DNA of 16,945 nt, taken from assembly GCA_910579485.1 (NCBI GenBank), contig CAJTVO010000076.1:1-16945 (forward strand), read 5' to 3'. The translations under genes and the position numbers were made by a program. The notes beneath the pieces are model-generated. The model saw only the letters and a list, made by a program, of their open reading frames with translations. It did not search any database and had not been told where the DNA came from. Shown one piece after another: positions 7,051 through 13,532 of this stretch. The first letter of the stretch is position 1. The number at the start of each line of letters is the position of its first letter. Origin of the DNA: an uncultured Oscillospiraceae bacterium (GTDB lineage: Bacteria > Bacillota > Clostridia > Oscillospirales > Oscillospiraceae).

Positions 7051-7079
7051 ATAATACCGTGTTTTCCCAACGCAGTCAA
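7051..7079 (-). promoter_or_regulatory. Promoter of the zinc-ribbon/BIG2 gene
   Basis: Minus strand TTGACT (7074-7079), 17-base spacer, TATTAT (7051-7056). The predicted start near 7044 rules out the ATG at 7046 and supports the start at 7013. Confidence 0.85.
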
Positions 7080-7196
7080 CCGGATTTTGTCGAATTAGAC
7101 GTAAGAAGGAAAAAATTTGTTCCCTCTTACCAATATCCTCCAGCCATAAGCCTTCCCAGACCGCGCAAACTAGAGGAGAATGGAGGGTGGATGCAC

Positions 7197-8585
7197 ATGA
7201 AAAAATTTCGGATGCCCACGGCGTATACCATATTGTTTCTCCTGCTGATCCTGGTGGCGGCGGCTACCTGGGTGATCCCCGCCGGGGCCTACCAGCGCGC
7301 GGGGGAGGAGGAGGCCCCGGTGGCGGGGACCTATCAGACCGTGGAGCAGCAGCCCCAGGGGCCGGGGGACGTGATCCTGGCCTCCTTCCAGGGGTTCTAC
7401 GACGCGGCGGACGTGGCGCTGTTCATTTTGATGGTGGGCGGCTTCCTGGGCGTGGTGATGAGGACCGGGGCCATCGACGCGGGGGTCAGCAACGTCATAC
7501 GCCTGCTGGGCGGGAAAGAGATCCTCCTGATCCCCGTGCTGATGATCCTGTTCAGCCTGGGGGGCACCTCCTTCGGCATGTGGGAGGAGACCATGGCCTT
7601 CTATCCCCTCCTGATCCCCGTGTTCGTCTCGGCGGGCTACGACCCGCTGGTGGGCATCGCCGTGGTGCTGCTGGGCAGCGGGGCGGGGGTGCTGGCCAGC
7701 ACGGTGAACCCCTTCGCCACGGGCATCGCCTCCGGCTTCGCGGGGGTGAGCCTGGGGGACGGCCTCATGGTCCGGCTGGTGATGCTGGTCCTCTTTGACG
7801 CCATCGCCATCTGGTACGTGATGGCCTACGCCGCCAAGGTGCGCAGCCACCCGGAGAGATCCCTCACCGCCGGGTCCAGCCACAAGTTCGTCCGGCCGGC
7901 GGGGGGAGACGTGCCCATCCTTACCTTCCGCCGGAAGGTGGTGCTGGCCCTCTTCGCCATCGTGTTCCTCGTCATGACCTACGCGGTGATCCCCTTCGAC
8001 GAGATCGGGGTCCCCGTCCCCACGCTGGGCTGGTGGTTCTCGGAGCTGAGCGGGCTGTTTTTGGCAGGCGGCGTCATGATCGGGCTGGTCTACGGCCTGG
8101 GGGAGGTGGAGACGGTGGAGGCCTTCGTGTCCGGGGCGGCGGACCTGATCGGCGTGGGCTTCATCATCGGCATCAGCCGGGGCATCACCGTCCTGATGGA
8201 CGGCGGGCAGATCACCGACACCGTGCTCTACTGGGGGGAGCGGGCCCTGGAGGGGGCGGGTTCGGTGGCCTTCATCCTGCTGGTCTACCTTATCTATATC
8301 CCCCTGTCCATCCTGATCCCCTCGTCCTCGGGGCTGGCCACCCTGTCCGTGCCCATCCTGGCTCCCCTGGGGGAGTTCGCCGGGATCGGCGGCAGCCTCA
8401 TCGTCACCGCCTTCCAGTCCGCCTCCGGCCTGGTGAACATCGTCACCCCCACGGCGGCGGTGGTGATGGGCGGACTGGCCCTGGGGGAGGTGCCCTACGA
8501 CCGGTGGGTGCGGTTCGTGTGGAAATTGATACTGATTTTCTTCCTCCTGACCCTCGCATTTTTGGCGGTATCGGCTATTTTATAG
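7197..8585 (+). CDS. YfcC-family membrane transporter (C4-dicarboxylate/basic amino acid type)
   Basis: 462 residues from ATG 7197, with about 11-12 hydrophobic segments. It opens with the family-typical KFRMPTAYTILF...WVIPAGAY. Conserved re-entrant stretches are visible: FGMWEETMAFYPLLIP (126-141), STVNPFATGIASG (168-180), PSSSGLATLSVPILAPL (375-391) and VNIVTPTAAVVMGGL (413-427). Both S/T-rich, P-containing loops are typical of the ion-transporter fold shared with DcuC, AbgT and ArsB. The substrate is uncertain: family members are annotated as C4-dicarboxylate carriers or arginine/ornithine-type exchangers. Start: GGAGG at 7182-7186 is 10 bases from ATG 7197 but only 4 from ATG 7191, so MKKFRMPT is preferred over MHMKKF. 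It is followed by an amidohydrolase, which may process an imported compound. Confidence 0.88.
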   Translation: MKKFRMPTAYTILFLLLILVAAATWVIPAGAYQRAGEEEAPVAGTYQTVEQQPQGPGDVILASFQGFYDAADVALFILMVGGFLGVVMRTGAIDAGVSNVIRLLGGKEILLIPVLMILFSLGGTSFGMWEETMAFYPLLIPVFVSAGYDPLVGIAVVLLGSGAGVLASTVNPFATGIASGFAGVSLGDGLMVRLVMLVLFDAIAIWYVMAYAAKVRSHPERSLTAGSSHKFVRPAGGDVPILTFRRKVVLALFAIVFLVMTYAVIPFDEIGVPVPTLGWWFSELSGLFLAGGVMIGLVYGLGEVETVEAFVSGAADLIGVGFIIGISRGITVLMDGGQITDTVLYWGERALEGAGSVAFILLVYLIYIPLSILIPSSSGLATLSVPILAPLGEFAGIGGSLIVTAFQSASGLVNIVTPTAAVVMGGLALGEVPYDRWVRFVWKLILIFFLLTLAFLAVSAIL

Positions 8586-8598
8586 ACGCTTTTGAGTG

Positions 8599-8607
8599 TG
8601 CTATACT
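8599..8607 (+). promoter_or_regulatory. Candidate extended -10 promoter before the amidohydrolase
   Basis: TG-C-TATACT at 8599-8607, starting 14 bases after the transporter stop. The -35 position (8579-8584, TTTATA) matches poorly. It may allow the amidohydrolase to be expressed apart from the transporter. Confidence 0.45.
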
Positions 8608-8640
8608 CATAGCAAAGCCGCTATGCAGGAGGAACGTCCC

Positions 8641-9450
8641 ATGAAAGTCATCGATATGCACACCCATATTTTTCCGGAGAAGGTCGCCGCCAAGGCCACC
8701 ATCGCCACGGCGGAGTACTTCGACCTGCCCGAGCCCCCCAACCACTACGGCAGCGCGGGCGAGCTGCTGGAAGTCCTGGACCGGGCCGGGATCGGCCGGG
8801 CCATGGTCTTCTCCGCCGCCACCACCGCCCATCAGGTGGAGCATATCAACCGCTATATCCTCTCGGAGACGGAGGCCCATCCCTGCCTCATCCCCTGCGG
8901 CACCCTCCACGCCGGGTACGAGGGCTATCGGGAGGAGCTGCGGTGGATGCGGGAGCACGGGATGTACGGCGTGAAGCTCCACCCGGAGTTCCAGCACTTC
9001 GCCCTGGACGATGAGCGCCTGTTCCCCATGTTCGAGGAGATGGAGCGTCAGGACATGTTCCTCATCGCCCACATGGGGGACCCGCGGGTAAACGTCTCCG
9101 GCCCCCGGCATATGATCCCTATCGCCGAGACCTTCCCTAAGCTGCGGTGCATCGCCGCCCACCTGGGCAACTGGGGGGACTGGGACATCGAGAAGATCCG
9201 TCCTCTGGCGAAGCTGCCCAACGTTTATACGGACATCAGCTCCTCTTTCAGCTATGTGGCGGACAAGTCCCCATTGTATCCCATCCTTCGGGAGTACGAC
9301 CCCACACATGTTTTCTGGGGTTCGGACTATCCTATCTGGTGCCCCCAGAAGGAGCTGGACAAGACTCTGGCTCTGGGGTTGGAGCCGGAGTTTCTGGAGG
9401 ATGTGCTGTTCAACAACTTTGCGGCGTTCTACCATTATAAAGAGCTCTGA
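8641..9450 (+). CDS. Amidohydrolase_2 family metal-dependent hydrolase (TIM barrel)
   Basis: 269 residues. The start at 8641 has AGGAGG 8 bases upstream; an in-frame start further upstream lacks one. The amidohydrolase metal motifs appear in order: H7-T-H9 in IDMHTHIF, K112-L-H114 in VKLHPEFQ, H144 in LIAHMGD, H174 in AAHLGNWG and D229 in GSDYP. This matches the ACMSD/uronate-isomerase-like Amidohydro_2 group, which hydrolyses or decarboxylates small acids with a single divalent metal. The substrate is not deducible. It lies 55 bases after the transporter, with no terminator between them, so coexpression is likely. A T-tailed terminator follows at 9473. Confidence 0.88.
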   Translation: MKVIDMHTHIFPEKVAAKATIATAEYFDLPEPPNHYGSAGELLEVLDRAGIGRAMVFSAATTAHQVEHINRYILSETEAHPCLIPCGTLHAGYEGYREELRWMREHGMYGVKLHPEFQHFALDDERLFPMFEEMERQDMFLIAHMGDPRVNVSGPRHMIPIAETFPKLRCIAAHLGNWGDWDIEKIRPLAKLPNVYTDISSSFSYVADKSPLYPILREYDPTHVFWGSDYPIWCPQKELDKTLALGLEPEFLEDVLFNNFAAFYHYKEL

Positions 9451-9472
9451 GGCGCGGAGTGAGACCCTTCTC

Positions 9473-9494
9473 AAAGATGCGAAGCATCTTTTTT
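9473..9494 (+). terminator. Rho-independent terminator after the amidohydrolase
   Basis: AAAGATGC (9473-9480), loop GAA, GCATCTTT (9484-9491), running into six T (9489-9494). It lies 22 bases after the stop codon. Confidence 0.9.
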
Positions 9495-9503
9495 GACACA
9501 CAG

Positions 9504-9540
9504 CGAGGGGCCGCCGTCCATTCCGGACGGCGGCCCCTCG
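9504..9540 (-). terminator. GC-rich hairpin at the end of the minus-strand gene
   Basis: A perfect 16-bp stem (9504-9519 with 9525-9540) and a 5-base loop, 8 bases after the minus-strand stop at 9549-9551. No T tract follows on that strand, so it may be a weak terminator or a 3' stabilising hairpin. It also insulates the convergent amidohydrolase gene. Confidence 0.55.
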
Positions 9541-9548
9541 GGCGTTGT

Positions 9549-10556
9549 TCATTGATACTCGCACAGCAGAAACATGGGCTTGATGCAGACAACCTCGTCG
9601 TACTCCTCCTGCTCCACCTGGACGGAAGCGTTCAGGGCCCGAAGGTCGTTTTTCAGGACCTCCAGCGCCTCGTCCGCCGTCTGGGCCCGGCCCTCCCGGA
9701 GGATGCGGATCATCCGCTCCAGCACGACGGGATGGGCGTACTGGCAGGGGACCGGGAATTTCTTCCCGCCGGACAGATGGCTCCCCATGGCGGCTTTGGC
9801 CTCCTCCCACTCCCGGGCCGCAGCCTTCTTGTTGTTCCGGGCGGTAGGGAGGACGTTGGCCCCGGAGAAGAAAAAGACGGCGGCCAGGCCGAAGAGAAGG
9901 AAATACACGCCCGTACCGTCCTTGTTCAGCCAGCTCCACAGCCCGTAGACCAGCGCGGCGGCGCCCAGCACCACGATGGTCAGCGCCACCCACTTGTAGG
10001 CCGGGTTGGCCTGGTCGATGGTGCGCTTGGCCTTGGCGGCACGGGCCAGACGGCCGGAGAGGGCGGGGTCCTCCGCCAGACGGGTCTTGGCCTTCTCCAG
10101 GTCGTCCCAGGCCTTCTGGGCCTGGGGGGAGAGCTCCGGCAGGTAGCGGGACGCCTCACGCGCGGCCTTCTCTGCCAGACGGCGTTCCCCCTCCGCGCTG
10201 TACCGGGGAATATCGGGCAGGACCCGGGCCATGTATTCCAGCAGGCGGTCCACGTCGTCCTCCCGCTTGAAGTTGCACTGCTTCTGCTTTCCGCTGTCGT
10301 ACTCCACGACCAGATAGGGGATGGAGGCGAACATGCCCTTGCCGGTGAAGCCGCCCTTGCTCATGGCCACCCGCTTGAAGACCCGGCGGACTGACGGGAG
10401 GACGACGTAGAAGCAGCGGTCGATATAGAAGCTGTTGAGGTACAGGGCCTCTTTTCCCACGCCGCAGGGCCCGAAGCGCTTGCAGGCCTTCTTGTCAGCC
10501 GCGAGGGCCTCGGGGGACAGGCCCTCGCGGCTGAGCTGTCTTGGTTTGAAGATCAT
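9549..10556 (-). CDS. Hypothetical membrane protein, 335 residues
   Basis: I do not recognise this family. The N-terminal third (about 1-115) is soluble and mixed, with three cysteines near the start (C25, C31, C48) and a beta-rich core (YIDRCFYVVLPSVRRVF...SIPYLVVEYDSGKQKQCNF). A charged helical, possibly coiled-coil stretch spans 120-180. Two closely spaced transmembrane helices at about 188-209 and 216-234 form a hairpin, and the C-terminal 100 residues are soluble. Both ends should face the cytosol. The start at 10556 has AGGAGG 8 bases upstream. It lies downstream of cstA in the same direction, but a strong terminator (10574-10610) ends just 7 bases before the ribosome binding site and I see no promoter in the gap. 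Confidence 0.75.
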   Translation of the reverse strand: MIFKPRQLSREGLSPEALAADKKACKRFGPCGVGKEALYLNSFYIDRCFYVVLPSVRRVFKRVAMSKGGFTGKGMFASIPYLVVEYDSGKQKQCNFKREDDVDRLLEYMARVLPDIPRYSAEGERRLAEKAAREASRYLPELSPQAQKAWDDLEKAKTRLAEDPALSGRLARAAKAKRTIDQANPAYKWVALTIVVLGAAALVYGLWSWLNKDGTGVYFLLFGLAAVFFFSGANVLPTARNNKKAAAREWEEAKAAMGSHLSGGKKFPVPCQYAHPVVLERMIRILREGRAQTADEALEVLKNDLRALNASVQVEQEEYDEVVCIKPMFLLCEYQ

Positions 10557-10573
10557 GAGTGTGCCTCCTGCGT

Positions 10574-10610
10574 AAAAAGGGCGGAGGGACGGAACAGCCG
10601 CCCCTCCGCC
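10574..10610 (-). terminator. Terminator after cstA, directly before the next gene's ribosome binding site
   Basis: Minus strand GGCGGAGGG (10602-10610), 13-base loop, CCCTCCGCC (10580-10588), then CTTTTT (T run at 10574-10578). The AGGAGG of the next gene begins only a few bases later. Confidence 0.85.
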
Positions 10611-10626
10611 GGTCGTATGGATGATG

Positions 10627-12147
10627 TTACTTTTTCAGGGTGTCGTACTGGGGGCTGACCTTCCGCTTCTTGATGGAATACAGGAAGATGCCCAGGAAGA
10701 GGGCCGCCACGGCGATGCCGATGGGGTAGGCGATGATGGTGTTGTAGGAGACCAGCTTGCCGTCGGCGTAGGTGTTCACCAGCTTGCCCAGGCACTCGGG
10801 CGCCAGGACGAAATATGTAGCGGACACGGCGCTCATGAAGGTGGCGGGGACGGCGGTGAGCCAGTAATTCTTCTTGTCATAGAAGAGATACATAGACGCG
10901 GCCCACAGCACGATCATGGCCAGGGTCTGGTTGGTCCAGCTGAAGTAGCGCCAGATGATGGTGTAGTCGATGAAGCCCAGGGCGTTGCCGATGCCCAGGA
11001 ACGCGCCTACGCCCAGCACGGGGATGCAGAGGATCAGGCGGTTCTTGTACTGGCCCTGATCCATCTTCAGCCAGTCGGCCAGGACCAGACGGGCGGAGCG
11101 GAAGGCAGTGTCGCCGGAGGTGATGGGGCAGGCGATGACGCCCAGCATGGCCAGGGCGATGCCGATGCCGCCCATGGTCTTGGCGCACACGTCATAGATG
11201 GCGGCGGACTGGCCGTTGGCCAGGATGGCCTGGAGGCCGGTGTTGAGCCCGCCGGTGACCTCGTACAGGGAGCAGCCGGCGGCGGCCCAGATCAGGGCGA
11301 TGACGCCCTCGCAGACCATGGCGCCGTAGAACACGAAGCGGCCCTGGCGCTCGCTCTTCATGCAGCGGGCCATCAGGGGGGACTGGGTGGCGTGGAAGCC
11401 GGAGATGGCGCCGCAGGCCACGGTGATAAACATGAAGGACCACACGGGCGTTCCGCCGGGGTGCATACTGCGGAAATTGCTCCAGATCTCGGGGATGGTG
11501 TACTCGGGCTTGACGAAGATGCCGATGGCCACGCCGACCGCCATGATGATCAGGCAGATGCCGAAGACGGGGTAGACCTTGCCGATGATCTTGTCGATGG
11601 AGAGGAAGGTGGCGATGAAGTAGTACACCAGGATGACGATCAGCCAGAACAGGGTGGTGGCCAGGATGCCGTCCACGCCGTTCTGCTTGAACAGGGTGAC
11701 GATAAGGCCCGCAGGGCCGACGGCAAACACGGTGCCCACCATCACCAGCAGCACCACGCTGAACACGCGCATGACGTTCTTCATGGCGCCGCCCAGGTAG
11801 ATGCCGGCGATCTCGGAGATGGACTCGCCGTTGTTGCGCTCACTCATCATGCCGGAGAAGAAGTCGTGGACGCCGCCGGCCAGCAGGGTGCCGAAGGTGA
11901 TCCACAGGAAGACGATGGGGCCCCACAGAGCGCCCTGGAGCGCGCCGAAAATGGGTCCCAGGCCCGCGATGTTCAGCAGCTGCACCAGAAACAGCTTCCA
12001 CTGGGGAAGGACCACGTAGTCCACGCCGTCGTTGATCTTGACGGCGGGGGTCTCGCGGTCGTCGGGGGCGAAGGTATTCTCCACTACCTTGCCGTAGGTG
12101 AAGTAGCCGCCGATCAAAAGAGCGAGACAGATGAGAAAACTAACCAC
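10627..12147 (-). CDS. cstA: CstA-family carbon starvation protein / peptide or pyruvate transporter
   Basis: 506 residues, polytopic, matching the shorter CstA form common in Firmicutes. Family-typical stretches are DYVVLPQWKLFLVQLLNIAGLGPIFGALQ at 43-71 (CstA core with GPI.GA), GGVHDFFSGMMSERNNGESI (91-110), and the PxxxxC/SG-containing loops further on. CstA homologues are proton- or sodium-coupled carriers; E. coli CstA and BtsT take up peptides and pyruvate under carbon limitation. Translation starts at GTG 12145-12147, with AGGAGG 7 bases upstream, and no better ATG is near. It has its own extended -10 promoter with a leader of about 80 bases that contains a long-range stem. A terminator follows at 10574-10610. 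Substrate assignment is inference. Confidence 0.92.
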   Translation of the reverse strand: MVSFLICLALLIGGYFTYGKVVENTFAPDDRETPAVKINDGVDYVVLPQWKLFLVQLLNIAGLGPIFGALQGALWGPIVFLWITFGTLLAGGVHDFFSGMMSERNNGESISEIAGIYLGGAMKNVMRVFSVVLLVMVGTVFAVGPAGLIVTLFKQNGVDGILATTLFWLIVILVYYFIATFLSIDKIIGKVYPVFGICLIIMAVGVAIGIFVKPEYTIPEIWSNFRSMHPGGTPVWSFMFITVACGAISGFHATQSPLMARCMKSERQGRFVFYGAMVCEGVIALIWAAAGCSLYEVTGGLNTGLQAILANGQSAAIYDVCAKTMGGIGIALAMLGVIACPITSGDTAFRSARLVLADWLKMDQGQYKNRLILCIPVLGVGAFLGIGNALGFIDYTIIWRYFSWTNQTLAMIVLWAASMYLFYDKKNYWLTAVPATFMSAVSATYFVLAPECLGKLVNTYADGKLVSYNTIIAYPIGIAVAALFLGIFLYSIKKRKVSPQYDTLKK

Positions 12148-12172
12148 AAAAATACCTCCTCACACAAATAGC

Positions 12173-12222
12173 CGGCCAGTTTTGGTGTAAATGACGAACG
12201 AAAGCGCAAATCACCCTGGCCG
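12173..12222 (-). other. Stem in the cstA leader with a CRE-like core
   Basis: CGGCCAG at 12173-12179 pairs with CTGGCCG at 12216-12222, closing most of the region between the predicted transcript start (about 12226) and the ribosome binding site. Inside, at 12198-12212, lies ACGAAAGCGCAAATC on the plus strand, which matches the core of the CcpA operator (GNAANCGNW) but not all positions. A catabolite-repression site would fit a carbon-starvation gene, but this is weak. Confidence 0.35.
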
Positions 12223-12232
12223 ATTTGGCGTT

Positions 12233-12261
12233 ATTATACCACCGGCCGCCGCCGATGTCCA
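12233..12261 (-). promoter_or_regulatory. Promoter of cstA
   Basis: Minus strand TGGACA (12256-12261, five of six matches), 17-base spacer, TATAAT (12233-12238) with an upstream TGG (extended -10). Confidence 0.85.
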
Positions 12262-12344
12262 GCATTTTTCCGGGCTCCCCGGCTAAACTGTCTGATTTCA
12301 CAAAAGAAACAAAAATTTTTCGTCAATTATTCTGTTTCTACTTC

Positions 12345-12373
12345 TTGCAAACCGGGAAAATTTGGGGTATAGT
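12345..12373 (+). promoter_or_regulatory. Promoter of the nickel/Wood-Ljungdahl gene block
   Basis: TTGCAA (12345-12350), 17-base spacer, TATAGT (12368-12373). The predicted start near 12380 gives a leader of about 40 bases before the His-rich gene. It is divergent from the cstA promoter, with about 80 bases between the two -35 boxes. Confidence 0.82.
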
Positions 12374-12421
12374 GTATTTAGTTAAAATTGTGTCAATATA
12401 ACCTCGGGAGGAGAAACGACA

Positions 12422-12742
12422 ATGGGACATTTTGATCACGACCACGGCCACGCCCACGGGGAGCACGTACACGAGCATACCCATACCGACGAGCACGGCC
12501 AGCCCTACACCCACACCCATCAGCACACCCACAGCGGCGAGCACCACCACAAGCACGGCGGCGAGCAGACCCTGGCGGTGCTCCAGTACATGCTGGAGCA
12601 CAACATCCACCACGCCAAGGAGCTGAGCGATATGGCCGCCGGGCTCTCCGGCGAGGCGCGCCACCAGCTGCTCCACGCGGTGGAGTCCTTCGACCAGGCC
12701 AACGGCTACCTGTCGGCGGCGCTGGAGGAACTGAAGAAGTAA
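12422..12742 (+). CDS. His-rich small protein, putative nickel-binding CODH accessory (CooJ-like composition)
   Basis: 106 residues. The first 46 contain 18 histidines in HxH and HTHTH patterns mixed with Asp/Glu, an evident metal-binding tract. The remaining 60 residues form two amphipathic helices (QTLAVLQYMLEHNIHHAKELSDMAAGL and EARHQLLHAVESFDQANGYLSAALEELKK) with further His, resembling a small helical dimerisation domain. It has no signal peptide, so it is cytosolic. CooJ of Rhodospirillum rubrum is a nickel-binding His-rich protein encoded next to cooC and cooT; here cooT follows directly and cooC lies further down. The His tract is at the N terminus here but at the C terminus in CooJ, so this is an analogue by composition and context, not a proven homologue. 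ATG 12422 follows GGGAGGAG. Confidence 0.8.
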   Translation: MGHFDHDHGHAHGEHVHEHTHTDEHGQPYTHTHQHTHSGEHHHKHGGEQTLAVLQYMLEHNIHHAKELSDMAAGLSGEARHQLLHAVESFDQANGYLSAALEELKK

Positions 12743-12774
12743 GTATAGGATATCTTTGGAAAGGGGTGATTCCC

Positions 12775-12963
12775 ATGTGCCTTTCTACGATCTACCGGAA
12801 CGAGAAGCAGGAGGAGAACATCCTCTGCAAATTCGTGGCCAGCATCAACGTGGACGGCGACAAGCTGATCTTCGAAGATGTGATGGGCATGAAGACCACC
12901 ATTACGGGCCGCCTGGTCAGCGCGGACCTGACAGCGGGCAGCGTCATCGTGGCGGCGGAGTGA
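12775..12963 (+). CDS. cooT: CooT family nickel-binding protein
   Basis: 62 residues beginning MCLSTIY, the CooT signature, in which Cys2 is the nickel ligand. The rest, with FVASINVDGDKLIFEDVMGMKTTITGRL and SVIVAAE, gives the small SH3-like beta barrel of the family. In R. rubrum CooT binds one Ni(II) per dimer and takes part in CODH nickel insertion. Start choice matters: a GTG nine bases upstream would add three residues and bury Cys2, but it overlaps the AAGGGGTG ribosome binding site. ATG 12775 leaves Cys at position 2 as required. A second Cys at 18 (ILCKF) is present. It lies 32 bases after the His-rich gene. Confidence 0.9.
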   Translation: MCLSTIYRNEKQEENILCKFVASINVDGDKLIFEDVMGMKTTITGRLVSADLTAGSVIVAAE

Positions 12964-12986
12964 TCCCGCCCGCCCTTTCGCAGGAT

Positions 12987-13160
12987 GCAATTTCCGGATC
13001 ATCCCAAGCAGGGAAATCAATTTTGAGCAAATCATGCCGCATTGTAGGGCGCGACGACCCGGCGCGCCGCTGCGGGGCAGATATATTGCCAACGGCGCGA
13101 CGACCCGGCGCGCCCTACGGCACAAAATTGATCTCTCTGATCCCATGGATATGGAATTGC
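12987..13160 (+). repeat. 174-bp imperfect palindrome with an internal 21-bp direct repeat
   Basis: Nested inverted arms can be followed inward: GCAATT (12987-12992) with AATTGC (13155-13160); ATCAATTTTG (13016-13025) with CAAAATTGAT (13123-13132); TGCCG (13035-13039) with CGGCA (13118-13122); TAGGGCGCG (13045-13053) with CGCGCCCTA (13109-13117). The left arm has two extra insertions. A 21-bp sequence, itself nearly palindromic, is repeated exactly at 13048-13068 and 13094-13114. Base composition changes sharply between AT-rich arms and the GC-rich centre. It looks like a small non-coding mobile or MITE-like repeat, or a structured RNA. It contains no gene. Confidence 0.65.
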
Positions 13161-13185
13161 GCTTTTGAAGAAGAAATGGTATAAT
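13157..13185 (+). promoter_or_regulatory. Promoter abutting the 73-residue gene
   Basis: TTGCGC (13157-13162), 17-base spacer, TATAAT (13180-13185) with an upstream TGG (extended -10). The -35 box overlaps the right end of the 174-bp palindrome. The next ATG starts only three bases after the -10 box. Confidence 0.7.
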
Positions 13186-13188
13186 GTT

Positions 13189-13410
13189 ATGAGAGAATAC
13201 GAGCTCTGCTGCGAGATATTCAATCAGTGCAGCAACAACCAGATGCGGGACGTGGATTTCCAGGAGGTGTCCGTGGAGGACACGGACGCCTACATCCGCG
13301 CCCTGGAGCCCCGGGCGGAGATCCAGCGGGAGGACCTGGCCGACGGTACGGTGGTGTATCATACGGACACCGCCGGACTGCTGAAACGGTACAGTTTTAC
13401 GCCGGTCTGA
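13189..13410 (+). CDS. Small hypothetical protein, 73 residues, Cys-containing N terminus
   Basis: I do not recognise this protein. It begins MREYELCCEIFNQCSNNQMRDV, with C7, C8 and C14 in a short helix-like N terminus that could bind metal. An acidic middle follows (VSVEDTDAYIRALEP), then a beta-rich end (GTVVYHTDTAGLLKRYSFTPV). No signal peptide or membrane segment is seen. ATG 13189 has no clear ribosome binding site and lies 3 bases downstream of TATAAT, so it may be made from a leaderless mRNA. Alternatives are an in-frame TTG at 13165, also without a binding site, and ATG 13246. It sits between cooT and metF in the same direction, which suggests a role in nickel or one-carbon metabolism; this is context only. 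Confidence 0.7.
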   Translation: MREYELCCEIFNQCSNNQMRDVDFQEVSVEDTDAYIRALEPRAEIQREDLADGTVVYHTDTAGLLKRYSFTPV

Positions 13411-13457
13411 TCTTTGGCCGCCGGTCCGCGCGTTTAAAGAAACGGAGCGAAGGGCCG

Positions 13458-13532
13458 ATGAAAAACCAAGTGCCCCATGCGGCGGAGCCGCTAAAAAATA
13501 TATTTCACATACGGAGGACGATTATATTATGA
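13458..13532 (+). CDS. Possible 24-codon upstream ORF overlapping the metF start
   Basis: ATG 13458 opens a 24-residue frame (MKNQVPHAAEPL, then KNIFHIRRTIIL) whose TGA at 13530-13532 overlaps the metF ATG at 13529-13531 as ATGA. A GGAG lies 10 bases before it. Such overlap is typical of translational coupling, but the frame is short and could be chance. Confidence 0.3.
   Translation: MKNQVPHAAEPLKNIFHIRRTIIL

Noticed and set aside
8575..9993. 472-residue minus-strand ORF
   Set aside because: It runs antisense through the amidohydrolase and across two terminators, with no family features.
10621..12171. 516-residue plus-strand ORF opposite cstA
   Set aside because: It is an antisense shadow rich in Gly, Asp, His and Gln; CstA on the other strand is unmistakable.
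12766..12774. GTG start adding three residues to CooT
   Set aside because: It overlaps the ribosome binding site and would move the nickel ligand Cys away from position 2.
12987..13160. CRISPR-like repeat or tRNA in the palindrome
   Set aside because: Only two direct repeats occur, with no regular spacers, and no cloverleaf can be drawn.
13411..13528. THF or SAM riboswitch before metF
   Set aside because: I could not find the conserved cores of these riboswitches in this short leader.
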